DNA of 63,515 bases from Paracoccus bogoriensis (GTDB taxonomy: Bacteria; Pseudomonadota; Alphaproteobacteria; Rhodobacterales; Rhodobacteraceae). The DNA lies in assembly GCF_019431455.1 (NCBI RefSeq), contig NZ_JAHYSR010000021.1, forward strand, positions 1 through 63,515. The letters run 5' to 3'. The first letter of the stretch is position 1; every line of letters starts with the position of its first letter. The notes beneath the pieces were generated by a model. It was given only the letters and a program-made list of their open reading frames with translations, ran no database searches and was not told where the DNA came from. Below, in pieces: positions 54,224 to 63,395 of this stretch. The position numbers and the translations under genes were made by a program.

Positions 54224-54650
54224 TCGTCTTGAGGATCAGATAGGTCTGCGCGCCCTTCACCGCCGGAAGCGACAGAAGATGGTCGTCGAGAAAGCGGTTA
54301 TAGGCGTGAAGGTCGCGGCAGGTCACATGCAGGTGGTAATCGGCCTCGCCGGTCGTCGCATAGCAGGCGCGCACGGCCGGGGTCGTGCGCGTCATGCGGA
54401 TGAAGTCGCTGACCAGTTCCTGATCGTGGCGGACAAGGTTCACGTGGACGATGGCCTTGAAGCAATCGCCCAGCACTTCGTCATCCAGATCGACCGTATA
54501 GCGGCGGATCGCGCCGGATTCCTCCAGTGCGCGGACCCGGCGCCAGCAGCTTGACGGCGACAGCCCGACCTTTTCGGCCAGCGCCGCGTTGGGGATGCGG
54601 CTGTCGCGGCGCAGCTCGGCCAGGATTCGGGCGGTGATATCGTCTGACAT
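54213..54650 (-). CDS. Lrp/AsnC-family transcriptional regulator
   Basis: 145 residues. An N-terminal helix-turn-helix (ARILAELRRDSRIPNAALAE, KVGLSPSSCWRRVRALEESG) is followed by a RAM ligand domain (VHVNLVRHDQELVSDFIRMT and YATTGEADYHLHVTCRDLHA). It is divergent from the indolepyruvate oxidoreductase gene, with a 6-bp inverted repeat between them. It therefore probably controls that gene in response to an aromatic or other amino acid (inference). Confidence 0.9.
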   Translation of the reverse strand: MSDDITARILAELRRDSRIPNAALAEKVGLSPSSCWRRVRALEESGAIRRYTVDLDDEVLGDCFKAIVHVNLVRHDQELVSDFIRMTRTTPAVRACYATTGEADYHLHVTCRDLHAYNRFLDDHLLSLPAVKGAQTYLILKTIKD

Positions 54651-54678
54651 GGCGTTCCGTGATATGGCGTGATCCTGA

Positions 54679-54696
54679 CAGAATAATTCGATTCTG
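54679..54696. promoter_or_regulatory. Possible Lrp-type operator
   Basis: CAGAAT-AATTCG-ATTCTG, a 6+6 inverted repeat in an AT-rich setting, 29 bases before the Lrp start codon and about 83 before the oxidoreductase start. Confidence 0.5.
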
Positions 54697-54778
54697 GCGC
54701 AAGATGCCAATGATATGGTCGGTTTTTTCGGTTCTTTTGGGCTAGACTATCCCCTTCGGTGCAGGGGAGGGCCACGAC

Positions 54779-57700
54779 ATGACGCAGCATCAATCCCGTT
54801 TCGACAGCTATCGGCTGGAGGATCGCTACGACCGCCGGACGGGCCGGGTCTTTCTGACCGGCACGCAGGCCCTGGTGCGGATCATGCTGGATCAGGCGCG
54901 GCGTGATCGGGCGCGGGGCTGGACCACGGCGGGGCTGGTCTCGGGCTATCGCGGATCGCCGCTTGGCGGCCTGGATCTGGAGATGTGGCGCCAGAAGGCG
55001 CGGCTGGCCGAGGCGGGGGTCGAGTTCCTGCCCGCCGTCAACGAGGATCTGGGCGCGACCGCGATCCTTGGCGCGCAGCAGGCGGTGCTGGACCCGGCCT
55101 GCACGGTCGAGGGCGTGTTTTCCATGTGGTATGGCAAGGGGCCGGGGGTGGACCGCTCGGGCGATGCGCTGAAGCACGGCAATGCTTATGGCAGTTCGCC
55201 CAAGGGGGGCGTGCTGGTCGTGGCGGGGGACGATCACGGCTGCGTCTCCTCGTCCATGCCGCATCAGTCGGACGTGGCCTTCATGTCCTGGTTCATGCCG
55301 GTGCTGAACCCGGCCTCGGTCGGGGAATACCTGTCCTTCGGCGAATACGGCATCGCGCTGTCGCGGTTTTCCGGCACCTGGGTCGGGTTCAAGGCGATCT
55401 CGGAGACGGTCGAATCCGGGCAATCGGTGGACCTGCCAAAGGATCGCGTCTTTGTGCAGCCCGAGTTCACCGGCCCGCCGGGCGGCATCCATGTGCGCCT
55501 GTCGGACCTGCCCAGCCCCGAGATCGAGACGCGGATCGCCCACAAGCTGCGCGCCGTCGAGGCCTTTGTCGAGGCGAACCCCATCGACCGCCGCATCTAC
55601 GACATCCCGGACGCGCGCTTCGGCATCGTGACCACCGGCAAGGCGCATCTGGACACGCTCGAGGCGCTGCGCCTGCTGGGCCTGGACGAGGGGGCCTGCC
55701 GCCGGCTCGGCATCGACATCTACAAGGTCGGCATGGTCTGGCCCTTGGCGCGCCGCGACGCGCTGGCCTTCGTCACCGGCAAGGAAGAAGTGCTGGTGAT
55801 CGAGGAAAAGCGCGGCATCATCGAAAGCCAGTTCAAGGAATATTTCTACGACTGGCCCGGCGCCAAGCCGCGCAAGATGGTCGGCAAGCACCGCGCGGCG
55901 GGCGACCCGCTCTTGCCCTGGACCGGCGAACTCGGCCCGCTGATGCTGGTCCCGGTCCTGGCCGAGCGCCTGTCGCGGTTCTTCCCGGACGAGGGGCTTG
56001 AGGCCCGCGCCCGCGCCCTGACCGAGACCCCCGCCCCGGTCCTGTCGGTGCCGGGCGCGACGCGGACGCCCTATTTCTGTTCGGGCTGCCCGCATAACAC
56101 CTCGACCAGGCTGCCCGAGGGCAGCCAGGCGGCCAGCGGCATCGGCTGTCATGTCATGGCGGGCTGGATGGACCGCCAGACCCTGGGCTATGCGCAGATG
56201 GGCGGCGAGGGCGTGCCGATTGCCGTGGCGCAGCGTTGGAACGGGGGTCGGCACATGTTCCAGAACCTGGGCGAGGGGACGTGGTATCATTCCGGCTCGC
56301 TGGCGATCCGGCAGGCGGTCGCGGCGGGCGCGAACATCACCTACAAGATCCTCTATAACGACGCGGTGGCGATGACGGGCGGCCAGCCGGTGGACGGCCC
56401 GGTCAGCGTGCAGGCCATCGCGCAAAGCTGCAGGGCCGAGGGTGTGGCGCGCATCGCGCTGGTCTCGGACAAACCCGGCGCCTTCGATCTGCGCGACTTC
56501 CCGGCGGGGACCACGCTGGATCACCGCGACCGGCTGGACGCGATCCAGCGCGAGCTGCGCGAGATCCGCGGCGTCACCGTGCTGATCTATGAACAGACCT
56601 GCGCGACCGAAAAGCGCCGCCGCCGCAAGCGCGGCAAGGCCGAGGATCCCGCGCGCTTCGTGATGATCAACGAAGCGGTCTGCGAGGGCTGCGGCGATTG
56701 CTCGGTCGCCTCGAACTGCCTGTCGGTCGAGCCGGTCGAGACGCCCCTGGGCCGCAAGCGGCGCATCAACCTGTCGTCGTGCAACAAGGATTTTTCCTGC
56801 CTCGACGGGTTCTGCCCCAGCTTCGTCACCATCGAAGGGGGCCGGCGCCGCAAGCCCTCCCCCGCCGCGCTGGACATGGCCGGCTTGCGCGCAGACCTGC
56901 CTGCGCCGCAGGTGCCGGCCCTGGACCGGCCTTATGACCTGCTGGTCGCGGGCGTGGGCGGCACGGGCGTCGTGACGGTGGGGGCGCTGATCACCATGGC
57001 CGCCCATCTCGAGGGGCGGGGCGCCAGCGTGCTGGATTTCACCGGCTTTGCGCAGAAATTCGGCACGGTGCTGGGTTATGTGCGGCTGGCCCCGCGCCCC
57101 GGCGACATCCATCAGGTGCGCATCGAACGCGGCCATGCCGATGCGGTGATCGGCTGCGATGCGGTGGTCTGTTCATCGCCCAAGGCCAGCATTCATTACC
57201 GCCACGGCACGCGGGTCGTGCTGAACCGCGCGCCCATGCCCACGGGCGATCTGGTGCTGAACCGCGACGCCGATCTGCGCATCCCCGAGCGCGAGGCTCT
57301 GATCGCCCGCACCGTGGGCGAGGGCAATGTCACCGCGCTGGATTTCAACCACGCCGCCGAGCGGCTGATGGGGGATGCGGTCTATGCCAATATCATGGCC
57401 CTGGGCGCGGCTTGGCAGCTTGGCCTTGTCCCCGTCAGCGAGGTCGCGCTGAAACAGGCGATCCTGCTGAACGGCGTCGCGGTCGAGGCGAACGCCACCG
57501 CCTTTGATCTGGGCCGGGTTCTGGCGGCCAGGCCCTCGGCATTGGCGGGCGCCCTGGCCGATCCGTCCCCGCAGGCGCCGCGCGACGCGGACGCGATCAT
57601 CGCGCATCGCATGTCGCTTCTGACCGATTATCAGGATGCCGCCTATGCGCGCCGCTATGCGAACCGGTTGGCCGCCCTGCGCGCCGCACTGCCTTCTGGC

Positions 57701-58198
57701 AGCGAGAATCTGATGCGCGCCGCCGCCACACAGCTTTACCGCCTGATGGCCTGGAAGGATGAATACGAAGTCGCTCGCCTGCATTCCGACCCGGCCTTTG
57801 CCGCCCGCATCGCCGCCGAGTTCGAGGGCGACTACACGATCCGTCATCATCTGGCGCCGCCCCTGCTGCCCTCGGGACGTGATGGGCGGGGCCGCAAGCG
57901 CAGGACGGCGTTCGGTCCCTGGCTACGCCCGGTCCTGCGGGGGCTTGCGCGGCTGAAGGGCCTGCGCGGCACGATTCTGGATCCCTTCGCATATTCCGCA
58001 GACCGCAAGCTGGACCGCGACCTGCTGACCTGGTTCGAGGGCCTGATGGATCGGGTCGCCCGCGATCATGCCCGGATCGGTGCCGACAAGGCGCTGGCGA
58101 TCCTGTCCGCGCCCGGCGAGATCCGCGGCTATGGCCCGGTGCGCCACGACGCAGCCCGCCGCGTCATGGCCGAGGTCGAGGCGCTTCTGGCCGAGTGA
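54779..58198 (+). CDS. Indolepyruvate:ferredoxin oxidoreductase, fused alpha/beta
   Basis: 1139 residues, the size of the fused single-chain form. The N-terminal part has YRGSPLGGLDLEMWRQKARL, then GKGPGVDRSGDALKHGNAYG. The thiamine-diphosphate region has FCSGCPHNTSTRLPEGS and GEGTWYHSGSLAIRQAVAAG, with DAVAMTGGQPVDG. Ferredoxin-like Cys motifs follow (VCEGCGDCSVASNC, CNKDFSCLDGFCPSF). The gamma-type domain has VAGVGGTGVVTVGALITMAA. It converts aryl-pyruvates (indole-, phenyl-) to aryl-acetyl-CoA. From phenylpyruvate it would give phenylacetyl-CoA directly, without PaaK. The start at 54779 follows GGGGAGG. Confidence 0.92.
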   Translation: MTQHQSRFDSYRLEDRYDRRTGRVFLTGTQALVRIMLDQARRDRARGWTTAGLVSGYRGSPLGGLDLEMWRQKARLAEAGVEFLPAVNEDLGATAILGAQQAVLDPACTVEGVFSMWYGKGPGVDRSGDALKHGNAYGSSPKGGVLVVAGDDHGCVSSSMPHQSDVAFMSWFMPVLNPASVGEYLSFGEYGIALSRFSGTWVGFKAISETVESGQSVDLPKDRVFVQPEFTGPPGGIHVRLSDLPSPEIETRIAHKLRAVEAFVEANPIDRRIYDIPDARFGIVTTGKAHLDTLEALRLLGLDEGACRRLGIDIYKVGMVWPLARRDALAFVTGKEEVLVIEEKRGIIESQFKEYFYDWPGAKPRKMVGKHRAAGDPLLPWTGELGPLMLVPVLAERLSRFFPDEGLEARARALTETPAPVLSVPGATRTPYFCSGCPHNTSTRLPEGSQAASGIGCHVMAGWMDRQTLGYAQMGGEGVPIAVAQRWNGGRHMFQNLGEGTWYHSGSLAIRQAVAAGANITYKILYNDAVAMTGGQPVDGPVSVQAIAQSCRAEGVARIALVSDKPGAFDLRDFPAGTTLDHRDRLDAIQRELREIRGVTVLIYEQTCATEKRRRRKRGKAEDPARFVMINEAVCEGCGDCSVASNCLSVEPVETPLGRKRRINLSSCNKDFSCLDGFCPSFVTIEGGRRRKPSPAALDMAGLRADLPAPQVPALDRPYDLLVAGVGGTGVVTVGALITMAAHLEGRGASVLDFTGFAQKFGTVLGYVRLAPRPGDIHQVRIERGHADAVIGCDAVVCSSPKASIHYRHGTRVVLNRAPMPTGDLVLNRDADLRIPEREALIARTVGEGNVTALDFNHAAERLMGDAVYANIMALGAAWQLGLVPVSEVALKQAILLNGVAVEANATAFDLGRVLAARPSALAGALADPSPQAPRDADAIIAHRMSLLTDYQDAAYARRYANRLAALRAALPSGSENLMRAAATQLYRLMAWKDEYEVARLHSDPAFAARIAAEFEGDYTIRHHLAPPLLPSGRDGRGRKRRTAFGPWLRPVLRGLARLKGLRGTILDPFAYSADRKLDRDLLTWFEGLMDRVARDHARIGADKALAILSAPGEIRGYGPVRHDAARRVMAEVEALLAE

Positions 58199-58213
58199 TC
58201 CGGCAACCGGATC
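58197..58213 (+). terminator. Hairpin overlapping the oxidoreductase stop codon
   Basis: GATCCGG-CAA-CCGGATC, a perfect 7-bp stem with a three-base loop, starting inside the TGA stop. There is no T-run. It could be a weak terminator or a 3'-end stabiliser. Confidence 0.45.
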
Positions 58214-58502
58214 GCGGGCGGCATGGTGGCCACGCTTGCAGGGAATGTGCGCGCCCCCTTGCGCAGGCGCGGCACTGTGGTCATCTTGCGGCGCAGCGGA
58301 CCGGGCCCCTCTGGCAGCATGTCGTTGCGATGTCGGACCGCATCGAGCGTGCTCGGTGCCGGACGCTTCTGGTGCGGGCATGGCTCGTCCAGAACCGGAC
58401 ATTCATCATGAGACTGACTGATCGACACATCCCTTCGGCCGCCCGGCGCGGCAGAGGGACCGTTTCCCCTGATGCGCCTTTCTGCAACGGGGGGTATGCC
58501 TG
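58214..58502. other. Intergenic stretch without recognised gene
   Basis: Only short GC-rich frames with no family resemblance. The right end holds a G-rich ribosome-binding site for the exchanger gene. Confidence 0.4.
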
Positions 58503-59534
58503 ATGGAATGGCTCCTTCTGATCGCCGGGCTTGCGGCCCTGTTCGCCGGCGGCGAGGCGCTGGTGCGCGGCGCCGTCGGCATTGCGCGGCGACTGTCGAT
58601 CCCGCCGCTGCTGATCGGGCTGACAGTCGTGGGCTTCGGCACATCGACCCCTGAACTGCTGGTCTCGGTCGATGCGGCGTTGCGGGGCGTTCCCGATATC
58701 GCCATCGGCAACATCATCGGCTCGAATATCGGGAACATCCTTCTGATCCTTGGGCTTGCCGCGCTGGTCTGGCCGATCCGCGTCATGGGTGACACGCTGC
58801 GCCGCGACACGGCGGTCATGACGGGCGCGGCGCTGGTGCTGCTGCCCGCCTTCTGGCCGGGAGAGTTGACCCGAATGACCGGTCTTGCGCTGATCGCGGG
58901 GTTGGCGTGCTTTCTGCTGATCTCGTTCCTGAGGCCCGGCAGCGACGCGCCCGAAGGCGATGATATGCCCGTCCCGCGACTGTGGCTGTCGCTGATCCAG
59001 GTCGGGGCGGGGCTGGCTGCGCTGATGCTGGGGGCGCGCTGGCTGGTCGATGGCGCCACCGCCGTCGCGCGCGACCTGGGTCTGTCCGAGGCTTTCATCG
59101 GGCTCAGCATCGTGGCCATCGGCACCTCGCTTCCGGAACTGGCGACCTCGCTCATCGCGGCCCTGCGGCGGCAGTCGGAAATCGCCATTGGCAACATCGT
59201 CGGCTCGAACATCTTCAACGTGTGGGGGATCCTGGGCATCACGGCAATGATCCGGCCGATACCGGTCGCCGACCGGTTCCTGACGCTGGATCTGCCGGTG
59301 ATGATCGCGGTCTCGGCGCTGCTGACGGTGCTGCTGATGCGGCCTCGGATCGGGCGCGTGACGGGGCTGGGCCTGCTGGCGGGCTATGCCGCCTATGTCT
59401 GGGTGGCGCTGGCACGACACGCGACCTCGGGCGGGGCAATCGCATCGCCCGGGGAACAGGTCTTTCCGGCTTGGCAGCGCGCCGTCTGCGCCGGGTTGCG
59501 CTGTCAAGCGGCGCGCAGGGGGCGCCATGGCTGA
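58503..59534 (+). CDS. Na+/Ca2+-exchanger-family (YrbG-like) membrane protein
   Basis: 343 residues with about ten spans in two inverted repeats. Each repeat carries the ion-binding alpha motif: GFGTSTPELLVSVDAA with GNIIGSNIGNILLILG, and AIGTSLPELATSLIAA with GNIVGSNIFNVWGILG. It should exchange Ca2+ for Na+, K+ or H+ at the inner membrane. The last 35 or so residues (after VALARHA) are soluble, Cys/Arg-containing and unlike the family. The gene may have lost its true end next to the IS debris that follows. Confidence 0.88.
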   Translation: MEWLLLIAGLAALFAGGEALVRGAVGIARRLSIPPLLIGLTVVGFGTSTPELLVSVDAALRGVPDIAIGNIIGSNIGNILLILGLAALVWPIRVMGDTLRRDTAVMTGAALVLLPAFWPGELTRMTGLALIAGLACFLLISFLRPGSDAPEGDDMPVPRLWLSLIQVGAGLAALMLGARWLVDGATAVARDLGLSEAFIGLSIVAIGTSLPELATSLIAALRRQSEIAIGNIVGSNIFNVWGILGITAMIRPIPVADRFLTLDLPVMIAVSALLTVLLMRPRIGRVTGLGLLAGYAAYVWVALARHATSGGAIASPGEQVFPAWQRAVCAGLRCQAARRGRHG

Positions 59535-59691
59535 CCCGCAGGCGAGACCAGCCACGAGACCGCCCGCGACATTCCGCGCCGGCCTGCGGCTGTGTCTTGT
59601 CCAAGGCTCTGCCGCCGTGACGATCACGGCTCATGCCACAACCATGCGCGGCCGAGGCCTGACTGCAAGCCTATGATGCGGGGCGCTTAAT

Positions 59692-60200
59692 TCACCTTTC
59701 CCCGGTTTCATCCCCGAAAGCATCCACGGAAAATGTGGACAATTCGCCCGGCTCATGTGGCCGGGGGGCCGAGGGCAGGAGGGCGCAATACGTGGTCATG
59801 CTGAGAATGGGGTCGATCTTCTTAGTGTCGAAGCGGGCGAAGGCTTCGACCATCATGGAGCGGCTCGAAGTCTGCCACTCATCGTTCCTTTCGAACAGAA
59901 TGGCGCCGATCAGGCGCAGGATCAAGGCCTCGTTCGGGAGTAAGGGCATGACTGCCGCCGGTCCGAAGGAATGCCCGAACGCCGGCGGCGTCGGCGCGGC
60001 GCTTTGCCTCCTTGTTCAGCCGCTTGATGGGGATCGTGGAATGCAGCCCGGGTCGCGGTGCTGACGGGGAAAGGACATGCAGGCCAGAACGTCGTGCTTG
60101 CGGGCGTCCATCAGGTCGGCGATCCTTGTGTATCGTGGGGCCGCGCCCTTTATCTTGAACGAACATTCTCGTTTGATGGCACGCTGGGACAGCCCGGGCC
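59692..60200 (-). pseudogene. IS256-family transposase remnant
   Basis: Minus-strand pieces in several frames: RIADLMDARKHDVLACMSFP, then HSTIPIKRLNKEAKRRADAA (normally HSTNPIERLNKE), then LLPNEALILRLIGAILFERN and DEWQTSSRSMMVEAF. This is the conserved C-terminal part of IS256-type (mutator) transposases. At least two frameshifts separate them and the N-terminal catalytic half is not visible. Upstream sequence to about 60430 may belong to the same decayed element but is not recognisable. Confidence 0.65.
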
Positions 60201-60454
60201 TTGATGAAAGGCTTGCCAGAGACCGAAGAGCGTTTCGCTGGGCGAAAGCCGTCGGCGACATGCCCCAGACCATGTATTGCGGAGTCGAGCGTGTCAGACC
60301 ACCCTTCATTCTGACCATGGCCACCCACAACTTCGCCAGATTGCCCCGATTGTCGGCCGTGTGACGCAGCAGAGCGCCACCAACCCCATGCGTCAAACGC
60401 ATCAAAGAAAACCGCAAGCAAGTCATTCTCCGCCATAGACAGAACGACGCTCGG

Positions 60455-61055
60455 GTGCAGAGACGATTTCGGAAACCTGGCAGGCCGGGAATCCCCGCAA
60501 TCCCTGCACCTGATCGACACTTCGGCGGTGCGCGCCCACCAGCACGCCGCGGGCGGAAAGGGGGTGCGGATCACGCCATCGGTTGCTTTCGCGGGGGCCT
60601 GACGACGAAGATCCATGCCCTGGTCAAGGCGCGCGGCCTGCCGGTGCGGATCTTGCTGGCGCCCGGCCAGGCGCCAGACAAGCCAGGCATCAGACAGGAT
60701 CGCATCAGACAAGACGACGGCATCCGATCCTGTAGGCCCGCGCGGGCTGACCGGCGGCGTCGTGGCCGACCGCGGCGGCTTCGCGCAGGCCGTCATGGCC
60801 GCCATCGAGGCCTTCGGCGCGACCGCCCATATCCCGGCCAGAGCAACGTCAAGGTGGCCCGAACCCGTGGACCGGACGATCTACCGCGAGCGCAACCGGA
60901 TCGAGCGTTTCTTCAACAAGGTCAAGCCCTTATGCGGCATCGCCGCGCGCTGCTTCAAGGCTGCCGCAAACGTCCTCGCCGCCCTCCACTTCGCCCCTGC
61001 CAGGCTCTGGATCAAGGCAAATAAGTTCACGACCCAGGCATTTATGGGTGCGTGA
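60455..61055 (+). pseudogene. IS5-family transposase remnant
   Basis: Plus-strand pieces: GCFRGGLTTKIHALVKARGL, PVRILLAPGQA in one frame, then GGVVADRGGFAQAVMAAIEA, PVDRTIYRERNRIERFFNKV and AALHFAPARLWIKA in another. These match the DDE core and the YRxRNxxERFF signature of the IS5 (IS1031-like) group. A frameshift lies near 60700-60760 and the N-terminus is missing. It is inactive and lies head-on to the IS256 remnant. Confidence 0.72.
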
Positions 61056-61113
61056 CCTGAACCTGAAAGGCTCTGGCGCGGCCGGTCCTGTCGCAGACCT
61101 GTCCGGACGGTGG

Positions 61114-61809
61114 TCAATCAAAGATCCCGGGCTGTTCGCTGCGCAGCCGGTCCAGGATCTGTTCGATCCGGCTGAGATGCTGACGGGCAGCCATTGCGGC
61201 GGCCTCGCCATCGCGGGCGCGCAGGGCCTGAAGGATGTCGCGATGTTCGGCGCAGGCCGTGGTCGCGCCATAGGACAGCGACAGAAAGCGCGCGCGGTCC
61301 ATGTGCCCTTTGTTATGGCGCACCAGCGTCCAGACGAAATCCTTGCCCGCCGCCTGACAGATGTCGTGATGGAACTGGTCGTCCAGCGCATGAAACAGCG
61401 CGCGATCATCAGCGCGGCTGGCGGCTTCCTGCCGGTCGATCAGGGCGTCCAGATGATTCCAGTCCGCCGGTCCAAGCACCTGGGCCGCGTCGCGCATCGT
61501 CGCCTCTTCCAGGGCGCTGCGGATGAAATAGGCGCGCATGGCGGCATCGGGCGAAATGGGCGTGACGATGGTGGCGCGCTGCGGACGGATCTGGATGAAC
61601 CCCAGCTGTGACAGCCGATAGAAGGCATCGCGCACGGGCTGGCGCGAGACGCCGAATTGCGCCGCGACCTCGGCTTCGGACAGCTTGGCACCAGGACGCA
61701 GCGTCAGGTTTACCACCCGCGCATACAGCAGGTCAAAGATCTGGTCGGTGACGCTAGGGGGGCGCACGTCGTCCATCGGTGGCAGGGTCTCCAGTTCCGG
61801 CAGGGGCAT
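61114..61809 (-). CDS. GntR (FadR/FCD) regulator of the uronate genes
   Basis: 231 residues. A winged helix (TDQIFDLLYARVVNLTLRPG, KLSEAEVAAQFGVSRQPVRD) is followed by an all-helical FCD ligand domain (RSALEEATMRDAAQVLG, ALDDQFHHDICQAAG). It is divergent from uxaC, so repression of uronate genes with a uronate-type inducer is the likely role. The ATG at 61809 was chosen; an ATG at 61848 lies inside the shared AT-rich promoter area (61838-61870), which also holds two CTAG boxes and is the probable operator. Confidence 0.82.
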   Translation of the reverse strand: MPLPELETLPPMDDVRPPSVTDQIFDLLYARVVNLTLRPGAKLSEAEVAAQFGVSRQPVRDAFYRLSQLGFIQIRPQRATIVTPISPDAAMRAYFIRSALEEATMRDAAQVLGPADWNHLDALIDRQEAASRADDRALFHALDDQFHHDICQAAGKDFVWTLVRHNKGHMDRARFLSLSYGATTACAEHRDILQALRARDGEAAAMAARQHLSRIEQILDRLRSEQPGIFD

Positions 61810-61892
61810 GGCGGCGTCTCGCAGTTGACCATTCCTGTAAACTAGCATATTAGACGACTAGGAGATTGGCAAGCGAGTCGGAGAATGGTCGC

Positions 61893-63299
61893 ATGGGCCT
61901 GCTGGACGAGGATCGTCTGTTCCCCATCGAAGGCCGGGCCCGCGACCTGGCCCGCGCGCTGTATGACAATGTGCGGGATCTGCCGATCCTGTCGCCGCAC
62001 GGCCATACCGACCCGCGCTGGTTCGCCGAAGATCAGCCCTTTCCCGACCCGGCGCGGCTGTTCGTGACGCCCGACCATTATGTTTTCCGGATGCTCTGCT
62101 CTCAGGGGGTGGCGCTGACTGATCTGGGGGTGCCGCGCGTGGATGGCGGCCCCACCGAAACGGACGGGCGGCGCATCTGGCGGCTGTTCGCGCAGCATTA
62201 CCACCTGCTGCGGGGCACGCCTTCGCGGCTGTGGCTGGATCACGCCTTCCAGGATGTGTTCGGCCTGGACCGCCGCCTGACAGCCGAAACGGCGGACCAT
62301 TATTACGACCACATCGCCGATTGCCTGGCGCGGCCCGAATTCCGTCCTCGTGCGCTGTTCGAGCGATTCAATATCGAGGCCATCGCCACGACCGAAGCCG
62401 CGACCGACGATCTGCGCTGGCACCGGATGATCCGGGATAGCGGCTGGCAGGGCCGGGTCATCACAGCCTACCGCCCCGATGGCGTGATCGACCCCGAGAT
62501 GCCGGGCTTTGCCGAGAATGTCGCGCTGATGGGCGAGCAGACCGGCTGCGACACCGGGACATGGGCGGGCTATCTGGATGCGCATCGCGCGCGGCGGGCC
62601 TTCTTCATCGAACACGGCGCGACCTCCAGCGATCACGGCCATGCCACGGCGCGGACCGAGGATCTGCCGCAACCCGAGGCCGAGGCGCTGTTCCTCAAGG
62701 CCCTGCGCGGGGATTGCACCGCTGAGGAGGCCGACGCCTTCCGCGGCCAGATGCTGACCGAGATGGCGCGGATGAGCCTGGATGACGGGCTGGTCATGCA
62801 GATCCATCCCGGATCGCGCCGCAACCATTCGGACGAGATCCTTGCCACCTTCGGCCGCGACAAGGGCTTCGACATCCCCGGCCGCACCGATTACGTCGCC
62901 GCCCTGCGCCCGCTTCTGAACGCGGTCGGCATGGACCCGCGCCTGACCGTGATCCTGTTCACCCTGGACGAGACGGCTTACGCGCGCGAATTGGCGCCGC
63001 TTGCTGGCGTCTGGCCCTGCCTGCGCCTTGGCCCTGCCTGGTGGTTCCATGACAGCCCCGAAGGGATGCGTCGCTTCCGGGAGATGACGACGGAAACAGC
63101 GGGCTTCCACAATACCGTCGGCTTCAACGACGACACCCGCGCCTTCTGCTCGATCCCGGCGCGGCACGATGTTGCCCGGCGGGTGGATTGTTCCTGGCTG
63201 GCGACCCTGGTCGCCACGGGTCGCCTTGCGGAAGACGAGGCGCCCGAGGTCGCGCGCGACCTGACCTATGGCCTGGCAAAACGGGCCTACAAACTCTGA
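61893..63299 (+). CDS. uxaC: Glucuronate/galacturonate isomerase
   Basis: 468 residues, the normal UxaC length (amidohydrolase fold). The metal-binding start is LPILSPHGHTDPRWFAEDQP, with PDHYVFRMLCSQGV and ERFNIEAIATTEAATDDLRW, and GFNDDTRAFCSIPARHDVAR near the end. It interconverts D-glucuronate with fructuronate and D-galacturonate with tagaturonate, the first step of uronate breakdown. The ATG at 61893 follows GGAGA; TTG 61866 is unlikely. It lies 21 bases before the interrupted solute-binding-protein gene. Confidence 0.92.
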   Translation: MGLLDEDRLFPIEGRARDLARALYDNVRDLPILSPHGHTDPRWFAEDQPFPDPARLFVTPDHYVFRMLCSQGVALTDLGVPRVDGGPTETDGRRIWRLFAQHYHLLRGTPSRLWLDHAFQDVFGLDRRLTAETADHYYDHIADCLARPEFRPRALFERFNIEAIATTEAATDDLRWHRMIRDSGWQGRVITAYRPDGVIDPEMPGFAENVALMGEQTGCDTGTWAGYLDAHRARRAFFIEHGATSSDHGHATARTEDLPQPEAEALFLKALRGDCTAEEADAFRGQMLTEMARMSLDDGLVMQIHPGSRRNHSDEILATFGRDKGFDIPGRTDYVAALRPLLNAVGMDPRLTVILFTLDETAYARELAPLAGVWPCLRLGPAWWFHDSPEGMRRFREMTTETAGFHNTVGFNDDTRAFCSIPARHDVARRVDCSWLATLVATGRLAEDEAPEVARDLTYGLAKRAYKL

Positions 63300-63320
63300 A
63301 CTTCACATTGGGAGGATAAG

Positions 63321-63395
63321 ATGAAGTTCCTGTTGACCACCACAGCCGCCCTGCTGGCCACCGCCAGCATCGGCGCCGCGGGGATGTCCCGATGA
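63321..63395 (+). pseudogene. Secreted-protein gene cut by an IS after its signal peptide
   Basis: A strong ribosome-binding site (GGGAGGATAAG) and ATG start a typical signal peptide, MKFLLTTTAALLATASIGAA. The frame then enters the IS and stops (GMSR, TGA at 63393). Its place 21 bases after uxaC suggests a DctP-type TRAP solute-binding protein for uronates, which is common in this group. Only the leader remains, so this family call is inference. The rest of the gene should lie beyond the IS. Confidence 0.6.

Noticed and set aside
54440..57136. 898-codon open frame on the minus strand
   Set aside because: It is antisense to the indolepyruvate oxidoreductase, and its last part reads into the Lrp gene out of frame.
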